A DNA stretch of 64,000 nt. Origin: Photorhabdus thracensis. GTDB lineage: Bacteria; Pseudomonadota; Gammaproteobacteria; Enterobacterales; Enterobacteriaceae. Shown here piece after piece: positions 57,598-64,000 of the stretch; the first letter of the stretch is position 1; every line of letters starts with the position of its first letter. The notes beneath the pieces were generated by a model. The model was not told the DNA's origin, searched no databases, and worked only from the letters and a program-made list of their open reading frames with translations. The stretch covers positions 4,588,001-4,652,000 of the forward strand of contig NZ_CP011104.1 in NCBI RefSeq assembly GCF_001010285.1, read 5' to 3'. The translations under genes were made by a program, and so were the position numbers.

Positions 57598-58236
57598 CTA
57601 TTTATTAGGAAGCCTAATCTTGGAAATAATGGCTAACCTATCCATATAATATTCTGCATCACCCCACAACCAACTCTGCTCTTTACCAACATCATCCTCA
57701 GTTAAGATATTTCTCAGTTCACAAGTCATAACATCATAACCGTAAACATAAAGCCCAAACTGTAATGCTTCATACATTCGAGCTTGCCAAAAAGAGATAT
57801 CGTCTATTATTTGATTGACGTTCGAGGCAGCGACATCATGGGTTCTAATCAGATAGTGAAAAAAGATTTTAGCTGCTAAATCACTTAAACCCGCTTTATG
57901 TTTTGGTTTCTTCGTTCTCCACACAAGAGTTTGCGACGCAGGACGACAGTTAAGCACCAAGTCATTCATCACAATAACTTTGTTGTAATAAACAACTTCC
58001 TTAGCGTCGTCGCTGAGTAGCGCCAATTCAAAATGGGGCTCATCTATATCCAAATCTAACCGGCTATCAACTCTAACCAATCGGTAGCCTGGTGGAAGAA
58101 TGAGTTCATCCACGTCATTCACAATATCAGTACCAGAGGAATCAAAAACATCATACAGGGTACGGTTAAGCTCTGGCTCATTCAGGTGGCTGAAATCATT
58201 GGTAATTTTTTCTATGTTTTCCGAATGTCTTGGCAT
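57598..58236 (-). CDS. Hypothetical protein, accessory
   Basis: A 212-residue soluble protein of unknown family. It is acidic at the N-terminus (NEPELNRTLYDVFDSS, DIVNDVDELILPPGYRLVR), has a central strand-rich part, then a helical C-terminal half rich in Trp, Tyr and Phe (ISFWQARMYEALQFGLYVYGYDV, QSWLWGDAEYYMDRLAI). No signal peptide, membrane helix or catalytic motif. It stands alone with its own terminator between conserved blocks (ldhA-hslJ and ycgN-M), so it is probably an insertion of accessory DNA. I cannot assign a function. Confidence 0.65.
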   Translation of the reverse strand: MPRHSENIEKITNDFSHLNEPELNRTLYDVFDSSGTDIVNDVDELILPPGYRLVRVDSRLDLDIDEPHFELALLSDDAKEVVYYNKVIVMNDLVLNCRPASQTLVWRTKKPKHKAGLSDLAAKIFFHYLIRTHDVAASNVNQIIDDISFWQARMYEALQFGLYVYGYDVMTCELRNILTEDDVGKEQSWLWGDAEYYMDRLAIISKIRLPNK

Positions 58237-58446
58237 ATTTTATGCTTCCTCTAATAAACCACAGGTTTAATTACCTTTAGGTAATAGTATAGATGCAATT
58301 ATATACAATCAACCTTTAGTTTATTTTCGGTGGATACATGTACTGGATAACTTAGTTTTAGGACCAAATCCCATTTGGATGAAGATACTCCTCGCAACAT
58401 AAGAGTAATAGAAAAATAATTTATTAAATTACAGTCAGTTAAATCA

Positions 58447-58881
58447 TTATTCAGGTTTATTAATGATATGGTCTTCCCATTCCACAACATCAATTTCCCG
58501 CACAGCGATATGCCTGACAGAGATTCTTTCGCTATGCATTGCTGATTTAGACCCTCTAATTAGTGGATGCCAGGGTAACAATGCCTTCCCCTCTGCAAGT
58601 AAACGATATGCACAAGTCATTGGCAACCATTCAAATGTTGGCAAATTGTAGCGGGTCAGTTTGATACAGTCCGGCTCATATCTAAAACGGTCTTCGTAAT
58701 TTTTGCATTGACAGGTTTTTATATTGAGTTGATTACAGGCAACGTTAGTAAAATAAATTTCATCGGTATCATCATCCATTAATTTATGCAGACAGCATTG
58801 TCCACAGCCATCACATAACGATTCCCATTCTTTGTCCGTCATCTGATCCAGGGTTTTTACCTGCCAGAAAGGTTGAGACAT
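58447..58881 (-). CDS. ycgN: YcgN-like cysteine cluster protein
   Basis: A 144-residue UPF0260 family protein. The conserved cysteines are in [12 protein letters not shown] (CX2CX2CC), [10 protein letters not shown] and PDCIKLT, suggesting a metal or Fe-S site. [20 protein letters not shown] is the typical middle. Function unknown. It follows ycgM by 21 bp on the same strand, as in E. coli. Confidence 0.93.
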   Translation of the reverse strand: MSQPFWQVKTLDQMTDKEWESLCDGCGQCCLHKLMDDDTDEIYFTNVACNQLNIKTCQCKNYEDRFRYEPDCIKLTRYNLPTFEWLPMTCAYRLLAEGKALLPWHPLIRGSKSAMHSERISVRHIAVREIDVVEWEDHIINKPE

Positions 58882-58902
58882 AACTTCTGCTATTCCTTAT
58901 AT

Positions 58903-59565
58903 TTAAATCACCCTTGTAGTGAGTGCATTATCATTCAAAGTAATCTTTAATACATCACCGGATTCCAGTGCTCCGACGCCTTCAGGTGTCCCGGTAAGAA
59001 TCACATCTCCTGGCCGCAAAGTGAAAAAGTGAGACATATGACTGATCAGAGGAATGATGGGGGTCAACATGTCATTGGTATTACCGTTCTGCCGTAATTC
59101 ATCATTGACCGTCAATGAGAGCTGGGCATTTTGTGGATCGCCAAAACTGCTCATCCGAATGAACCCGGATATCGGACAAGAACCATCAAACGCCTTACTT
59201 TTTTCCCACGGCTGACCTGCTTTCTTGAATTTTGACTGCAAATCACGCAAGGTAAGATCCAATGCGACAGCAAAACCGGCGATCGCGATGCCAACACGCT
59301 CTTGATTTGCTTGTTTCAGCTGTGTACCAATCAATACAGCCAGTTCAACTTCATGATGAACAGCACCAAAATCTTTTGGAATCGCAATCGGTTGATGTAT
59401 ATCACACAGTGCAGTTTCCGGTTTAATAAAAATGAGCGGCTCTTCCGCTGGCTGAAAACCCATTTCTTTAACATGTTTAGCGTAATTACTGCCAACGCAA
59501 ACAACTTTATTAACTGGAAGATCCAGTAATGCGCCCTGCCAGTCTCTGTGCTGATACATACTCAT
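58903..59565 (-). CDS. ycgM: Fumarylacetoacetate hydrolase family protein YcgM
   Basis: A 220-residue FAH-fold enzyme, related to FAHD1-type acylpyruvases/oxaloacetate decarboxylases. Metal ligands appear in VHHEVELAVLIG (Glu) and the following Asp region (VALDLTLRDLQ). The KPWEKSKAFDGSCPISGF-like stretch and TGTPEGVGALESGDVL close the family pattern. It heads the ycgM-ycgN pair. Confidence 0.92.
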   Translation of the reverse strand: MSMYQHRDWQGALLDLPVNKVVCVGSNYAKHVKEMGFQPAEEPLIFIKPETALCDIHQPIAIPKDFGAVHHEVELAVLIGTQLKQANQERVGIAIAGFAVALDLTLRDLQSKFKKAGQPWEKSKAFDGSCPISGFIRMSSFGDPQNAQLSLTVNDELRQNGNTNDMLTPIIPLISHMSHFFTLRPGDVILTGTPEGVGALESGDVLKITLNDNALTTRVI

Positions 59566-59660
59566 TCCTCACTCTGGTTTATCAGGCATACCTCTGATTA
59601 TAGCATTTATGCGCCACCCTATCAGCCATAACTCAACATAAATGGGAAAAAACACCACAC

Positions 59661-59699
59661 CCGTTAATATTGCAGTGGTTAATAAAACTGCAATAACGG
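59661..59699 (-). terminator. Terminator of ycgL
   Basis: A bulged 13-bp stem (CCGTT..ATTGCAGT / ACTGCAAT.AACGG). On the minus strand it is followed within ten bases by TTTTTT. It lies between the ycgL stop and the ycgM start. Confidence 0.65.
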
Positions 59700-59731
59700 T
59701 TAATTTCACTCACCAAATCTTCGGATTTTTC

Positions 59732-60004
59732 TTATTTTTTCATCTGTTCCAGATGTGCATTCATTAAATTTTCGGCCGGAGGTGGGATTTGCAGGTAAAA
59801 ACCCTGTTCAATTAACGATATTTTTACTTTTTCTATATCAGCACCCGCCAGTTTCTTTCTGTCTGCCAGGGAAATCATCATTGCGTATTGAGGCTGACCA
59901 AAACTTCTTAGTAACTCTTCAGGAACACGAGAAAAATTATCTCTTTTTTCAACATAAAGATATGTTTGCTCCCGTTTAGGACTTCTGTAGATCACACAAA
60001 TCAT
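59732..60004 (-). CDS. ycgL: YcgL-domain protein
   Basis: A 90-residue UPF0745 protein: [33 protein letters not shown] and [18 protein letters not shown] are the family features. It has the alpha/beta YcgL fold; function unknown. Divergent from minC, the conserved enterobacterial order. Confidence 0.95.
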   Translation of the reverse strand: MICVIYRSPKREQTYLYVEKRDNFSRVPEELLRSFGQPQYAMMISLADRKKLAGADIEKVKISLIEQGFYLQIPPPAENLMNAHLEQMKK

Positions 60005-60143
60005 TATAATAAACTCTTTTAAATTAAGACCACGACTTGCTTGAATAATTTAGTAATTATAACATGCTTATTGTATTTCGAAATATCGTATCCCAGATGT
60101 TGTTCTGGGGGATCTCAAATTTGCTGAATCTGAGTCAGGATAG

Positions 60144-60827
60144 ATGTCACAGTCGCCAATTGAGCTAAAAGGCAGTAATTTTACGCTTTCAGTTGTTCAT
60201 TTACACAATGACCAACCGGAAATTATCCTACAGGCCCTACAGGAAAAAGTGGAACAAGCACCGGATTTCCTGAAAAATGCGCCTGTTGTCATTAATATCT
60301 CCGCTCTGCCGGCAGACGCGGATCTGAAAGCGCTGCATCATGCTATTGATTCAGCAGGATTCCGGGTTGTCGGAATTAGCGGTTGCCGTGATGAGCAGCA
60401 ACGCAGGGCGGTAATAAAAGCCGCCTTACCATTGCTGAATGAAGGCAAAAAACAAAAAGCTTCGGCACAGGAAAATAAACCAACAGAACCTACTGTAAAA
60501 AAAACCCGCATAATTAATTTACCTGTTCGCTCAGGGCAAAGAATTTATGCGCAAGGCAGTGATCTTATTGTCACCAGTAATGTCAGTGCCGGTGCCGAAT
60601 TGATTGCAGACGGCAATATTCATATCTATGGCATGATGCGTGGCCGGGCATTAGCCGGCGCATCTGGTGATCAGGAATGTTTGGTTTTTTGCACCCATTT
60701 AAACGCTGAACTCATCTCTATAGCCGGGCAATATTGGCTCGGCGATAAAATCCCGACTGAATTAGCAGGAAAAGCCGCAAAACTTAGCCTGGTAAATAAT
60801 GAATTAACTATTGAACCTTTAATCTAG
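60144..60827 (+). CDS. minC: Septum site-determining protein MinC
   Basis: FtsZ-ring inhibitor of 227 residues. The N-terminal FtsZ-binding domain (1-105) is joined by a Lys/Glu-rich linker to the beta-helical C-terminal domain ([37 protein letters not shown]) that binds MinD and FtsZ tails. Part of minCDE with short spacers. Unrelated to minimycin MinC. Confidence 0.97.
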   Translation: MSQSPIELKGSNFTLSVVHLHNDQPEIILQALQEKVEQAPDFLKNAPVVINISALPADADLKALHHAIDSAGFRVVGISGCRDEQQRRAVIKAALPLLNEGKKQKASAQENKPTEPTVKKTRIINLPVRSGQRIYAQGSDLIVTSNVSAGAELIADGNIHIYGMMRGRALAGASGDQECLVFCTHLNAELISIAGQYWLGDKIPTELAGKAAKLSLVNNELTIEPLI

Positions 60828-60850
60828 CCCTTTTAATAAGGAATCGCTTC

Positions 60851-61663
60851 ATGGCACGCATTATTGTTGTTACATCAGGTAAAGGTGGCGTTGGCAAAAC
60901 CACTTCAAGCGCGGCCATTGCTACCGGCCTTGCCCAAAGAGGTAAAAAAACCGTTGTTATCGATTTTGATATCGGTCTGCGTAACCTCGATCTGATTATG
61001 GGATGTGAACGCCGCGTAGTTTATGACTTCGTGAACGTTATCCAAGGGGACGTCTCGCTTAATCAGGCATTAATCAAAGATAAACGTACCGAGAATCTTT
61101 ACATCTTGCCGGCATCGCAAACCCGCGATAAAGACGCGCTCACTCCTGAAGGTGTTGAGAAAGTTTTGGTCGATCTGGATAAACAAGGTTTTGATTTTAT
61201 TATCTGTGATTCTCCGGCAGGGATTGAAAGTGGTGCGTTGATAGCACTCTACTTTGCTGATGAAGCGATTATCACAACGAACCCTGAAGTCTCTTCTGTA
61301 CGTGATTCAGATCGTATTCTGGGTATTCTGGCCTCTAAATCGCGACGTGCTGAACGCGGTGAAGATCCCATTAAAGAGCATCTGCTACTAACTCGCTATA
61401 ACCCAGGCCGGGTAAGCCGTGGTGATATGCTCAGTATGGAAGATGTTCTGGAGATTTTATGCATTCCTTTACTTGGTGTTATTCCTGAAGATCAATCTGT
61501 ACTGCGTTCATCCAACCAAGGGGAACCCGTCATTCTGGATACGGAATCCGATGCAGGAAAAGCGTATACAGATACTGTTGAGCGTCTATTGGGGAAAGAA
61601 CGTCCTTTCCGTTTTATTGAAGAAGAAAAGAAGGGCTTCTTAAAACGCCTATTTGGGGGATAA
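60851..61663 (+). CDS. minD: Septum site-determining ATPase MinD
   Basis: A 270-residue ParA/MinD ATPase with the deviant Walker A GKGGVGKTT (residues 10-18), CDSPAGIESGA as the switch II region, and a C-terminal amphipathic membrane-targeting helix (KKGFLKRLFGG). It recruits MinC to the membrane and oscillates with MinE. Confidence 0.98.
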   Translation: MARIIVVTSGKGGVGKTTSSAAIATGLAQRGKKTVVIDFDIGLRNLDLIMGCERRVVYDFVNVIQGDVSLNQALIKDKRTENLYILPASQTRDKDALTPEGVEKVLVDLDKQGFDFIICDSPAGIESGALIALYFADEAIITTNPEVSSVRDSDRILGILASKSRRAERGEDPIKEHLLLTRYNPGRVSRGDMLSMEDVLEILCIPLLGVIPEDQSVLRSSNQGEPVILDTESDAGKAYTDTVERLLGKERPFRFIEEEKKGFLKRLFGG

Positions 61664-61666
61664 AAC

Positions 61667-61936
61667 ATGGCCTTGCTAGATTTCTTTCTGTCGAGAAAAA
61701 AAACGACAGCAAATATCGCTAAGGAACGTCTGCAAATCATCGTGGCAGAGCGTCGCCGTGGTGATTCTGAACCGGCTTACTTGCCTGACATGAAGCGGGA
61801 TATCCTGGCGGTAATCTGTAAGTATATACAGGTAGATCCTGAGATGCTCTCGGTACAATTTGAGCAGAAAGGTGATGATATTTCTGTGCTGGAGCTTAAT
61901 ATAACGCTACCTGAGACAGAAGAAGCTCAAAAATAA
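61667..61936 (+). CDS. minE: Cell-division topological specificity factor MinE
   Basis: An 89-residue protein with the N-terminal membrane/MinD-binding segment ([31 protein letters not shown]) and the dimerisation domain ([20 protein letters not shown]). It starts four bases after minD, ending the conserved operon. Confidence 0.97.
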   Translation: MALLDFFLSRKKTTANIAKERLQIIVAERRRGDSEPAYLPDMKRDILAVICKYIQVDPEMLSVQFEQKGDDISVLELNITLPETEEAQK

Positions 61937-62062
61937 CGTGGGTAAACCGTGCTGTTTTATCATTAATCACCATCAAAGTAACCAAGCTCATTATGTGACT
62001 GCCTGAGATGGGGTAACCCTAAACGGGGCCCCCGCTCTTTCACGCTTTAGTCTGACATCAGA

Positions 62063-62109
62063 GTGACTGTTCTCCGCCCTGTCAAGGGCTTACAGCGGTT
62101 TTTGCTAAA
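62063..62109 (-). repeat. Structured dispersed repeat, copy 2
   Basis: Shares 20 identical bases (62090-62109) with 781-800. On the minus strand a small hairpin (GCCCT-TGAC-AGGGC) occupies the place of the copy-1 hairpin, then GGAGAAC and TCAC match again. Adjacent sequence to about 62000 is unusually GC-rich (CGGGGGCCCCG) and may belong to the same element. It lies 26 bp beyond the rnd stop, on the same side of a gene end as copy 1. Confidence 0.5.
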
Positions 62110-62134
62110 GCAGTCGCTCTCATCTAATATTTAG

Positions 62135-63262
62135 TTAATCAGGATAGTTCGCCAGAATCTCTGCGACTGGCCCAGCCAGCAATTCTCCCCGCCATCCACT
62201 AAGCAGTTCAGGTTTGCCATTTAATTGCTTCAATTGCCAGTGAACACTGAGTAACTGATTAATCTGACGACGAGATGCCAGTAATTCAGAATTAAACCGA
62301 TGCTGTTCACTTATCTGATTAATCAGCACCTTAATATCCTTAAACGCTTTACGATAACCAGGTTGATCAATCAGATTTGTCACCAGTGGAGGGCATTCGC
62401 TTTCTGGGATATTTCCGCTTTCGGCAACCATTGCCAACAGGCGGCGTCCATGACAGCGAATCTCCTGCCCACTTAACCCCAGCGCATCCAATTCTGCCAA
62501 AGAGGTTGGCATATAACGCGCCACCTGCCATAAGTTTTCTTCACGAATAACAAAGTTCACAGCTAAATCACGCTCTCTGGCCTGATTCAAACGCCATGCA
62601 GCCATTTTTTTTAAACACGCAAGCTGTTGAGGACGTAATTGACAGATATTGCCTATCTGTTTATAAGCGCATTCCGGTGTCAATATCTCTTTGCGACGTC
62701 GGCTGATAAGCTCACACTCACCCATTGCAGCCTTCATATACCCAGCCTGCTCCGTCGCAGTCATCAGAATATCAGCCAAAGGCAGCAGATAATAAACATC
62801 CGCCGCTGCATATTCACACTGCTTTTCACTTAACGGGCGGGCAAGCCAGTCGGTGCGAGATTCGCTTTTGTCCAACTCGACCTGGAGATATTCAGCCACC
62901 AGCGCGGCAAAACCACATGACAGAGGGTGTCCGATAAACGCAGCCAAAACCTGAGTATCAATCATGGGTTCCGGCAAACATTGAAAAGCATTCAGAAAAA
63001 CTTCCAAATCCTCACTGCCAGCATGTAACAGCTTCAATATCTGAGGATGAGTAATTAATTCACGAAAAGGTTGCCAGTTGGTGATATTAAGTGGATCTAT
63101 CAGAGAAAGCTGTTCGCCATCATACAGTTGTATCAAACCTAATTGTGGGTAATACGTCCGCGTGCGTACAAATTCAGTATCTAATGCTACTTTTGAGTAT
63201 TCTTTTGCTCTTTCGCAGACTTGTTGCAACTGAGCATCTGTGGTGATCAACTGATAATTCAA
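62135..63262 (-). CDS. rnd: Ribonuclease D
   Basis: A 375-residue 3'-5' exoribonuclease that trims tRNA and small RNA precursors. DEDD motifs: ALDTEFVRTRTYYP with Asp28 and Glu30, HAGSEDLEVF, and CEYAAADVYYLL. An HRDC domain follows about residue 210. The start codon is TTG at 63262, giving MNYQLITTD exactly as in E. coli, whose rnd also uses UUG. An ATG five bases upstream (63267) opens only a two-codon frame that stops across the TTG. Confidence 0.95.
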   Translation of the reverse strand: MNYQLITTDAQLQQVCERAKEYSKVALDTEFVRTRTYYPQLGLIQLYDGEQLSLIDPLNITNWQPFRELITHPQILKLLHAGSEDLEVFLNAFQCLPEPMIDTQVLAAFIGHPLSCGFAALVAEYLQVELDKSESRTDWLARPLSEKQCEYAAADVYYLLPLADILMTATEQAGYMKAAMGECELISRRRKEILTPECAYKQIGNICQLRPQQLACLKKMAAWRLNQARERDLAVNFVIREENLWQVARYMPTSLAELDALGLSGQEIRCHGRRLLAMVAESGNIPESECPPLVTNLIDQPGYRKAFKDIKVLINQISEQHRFNSELLASRRQINQLLSVHWQLKQLNGKPELLSGWRGELLAGPVAEILANYPD

Positions 63263-63290
63263 AACATAGTTCTCTTAGCCATTTCATGGA

Positions 63291-63334
63291 ATAAGCACGA
63301 CAACGCCGGCTGAAACCGGCGTTGTCGTGCTTAT
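63291..63334. terminator. Long hairpin between fadD and rnd
   Basis: A 19-bp perfect stem (ATAAGCACGACAACGCCGG and its reverse complement) with a six-base loop, placed 20 bp after the fadD stop. There is only a weak T-run, but stability is very high; it should insulate fadD from rnd. Confidence 0.8.
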
Positions 63335-63351
63335 AAGTATTATGAAAAGGA

Positions 63352-64000
63352 TCAGGCTATAGCTGCATTCCTAACCTTTTCTTCTTCATCGCGCAGTTCT
63401 CTGCGAAGAATTTTACCTACATTAGATTTAGGTAATTCATCCCGGAACTCAATGATCTTAGGTACTTTATACCCTGTCAGATAACGCCGGCAATGCGTTT
63501 TAAGTTCATCCTCGGTCAAACTAGGATCTCTTCGAACCACAAACACTTTGACAGTTTCACCGGAACTTTCACTTGATACGCCAATTGCTGCTGACTCTAG
63601 CACTTTCGGGTGAGCTGATACAACATCTTCAACTTCATTAGGATACACATTAAAACCAGAAACCAAAATCATATCTTTTTTGCGGTCTACGATATGAATA
63701 AAACCTTGTTCATTAACATTAGCAATATCACCTGTCGCTACCCAGCCATCTTTCAACACTTCTTCTGTCGCATCATGGCGATTCCAGTAACCAACCATAA
63801 CCTGTGGGCCACGGACCCACAATTCCCCTTGCTGACCTATCGGCACTTCATTACCGTCATCATCTACGAGTTTAATTTCAGTTGAAGATACTGGAAAACC
63901 AATACTGCCAGTGTAATGTTTCACGTTATAAGGATTACAGGAAACCAATGGTGAACATTCTGTCAGGCCATAGCCTTCAAGCAGGGGCCTTCCTGTTACT
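63352..64000 (-). CDS. fadD: Long-chain fatty acid-CoA ligase, C-terminal part
   Basis: The last 216 codons of an AMP-forming acyl-CoA synthetase; the 5' part lies beyond the window. Motifs are [63 protein letters not shown] (FACS signature) and the catalytic Lys in [14 protein letters not shown]. Position next to rnd identifies fadD, as in E. coli. Other family members are possible but unlikely. Confidence 0.94.
   Translation of the reverse strand, partial: VTGRPLLEGYGLTECSPLVSCNPYNVKHYTGSIGFPVSSTEIKLVDDDGNEVPIGQQGELWVRGPQVMVGYWNRHDATEEVLKDGWVATGDIANVNEQGFIHIVDRKKDMILVSGFNVYPNEVEDVVSAHPKVLESAAIGVSSESSGETVKVFVVRRDPSLTEDELKTHCRRYLTGYKVPKIIEFRDELPKSNVGKILRRELRDEEEKVRNAAIA

Noticed and set aside
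60144-61936. Link between cell-division minC/minD/minE and the minimycin-type locus
   Set aside because: The names coincide only by convention; these are the FtsZ-positioning proteins with full family motifs.

Overview
The window looks like a chromosome segment of a Photorhabdus species (Morganellaceae, Enterobacterales). The housekeeping proteins are close to those of E. coli (FNR, MinCDE, PntAB, RNase D, LdhA, HrpA, YdgH, YdgI). They are interleaved with genes typical of Photorhabdus: an indigoidine-type NRPS, a stilbene (stlCDE-like) gene trio, an hca/mhp phenylpropionate pathway, a urease operon and a small chaperone-usher fimbria. Coding is dense and base composition is moderate to AT-rich. 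Long AT-rich gaps flank the accessory genes. I see no rRNA, tRNA, CRISPR array or intact insertion sequence.

Layout. 1-3015: gabT (cut by the window edge), a tandem NTF2-like protein and an aminobutyraldehyde-dehydrogenase-like gene, a GABA/polyamine group. 3385-4990: a decayed oppA paralogue. 5105-13162: hcaEFCB-mhpB-hcaD on the minus strand, facing hcaR-mhpC-mhpD on the plus strand. They encode dihydroxylation, dehydrogenation, ring cleavage, hydrolysis and hydration of phenylpropionate/cinnamate; no mhpA, mhpE or mhpF is present. 13124-22750: a minus-strand secondary-metabolite locus of psuG/indA-like, an A-Ox-T-TE NRPS (indC-like), Nudix, DUF4243, two half-size DMT proteins, HAD phosphatase, tautomerase and uracil phosphoribosyltransferase. 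23970-25792: fnr and uspE. 25872-31442: ureABCEFGD on the minus strand, with a divergent NiCoT nickel permease to 32817. 32971-34318: a Xre-RES toxin-antitoxin pair. 34507-37436: pntAB. 37852-38805: ydgH. 38884-41300: stlCDE-like genes. 42243-43634: ydgI. 43861-44706: a GC-rich secreted alpha/beta-hydrolase. 45620-50543: four fimbrial genes. 50855-64000: hrpA, azoR, ldhA, hslJ, an orphan gene, ycgN/ycgM/ycgL, minCDE, rnd and the 3' part of fadD.

The main find is the 13-23 kb locus. Taken together its genes match the minimal gene set described for the C-nucleoside antibiotic minimycin: an indigoidine-type NRPS, a PsuG-like C-glycosynthase, a HAD phosphatase, a DUF4243 protein, a UPRT and a transporter. 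The NRPS alone would be read as a blue-pigment gene. The phosphatase and DUF4243 parts, fused in the Streptomyces protein as I recall it, are separate here, and a Nudix hydrolase and a tautomerase are added. This predicts a C-nucleoside product with built-in self-protection. A second theme is cinnamate: the window holds a catabolic route (hca/mhp) and part of a stilbene route that uses the same acid. The cell-division genes minC, minD and minE at 60-62 kb are unrelated to the minimycin genes of similar name.
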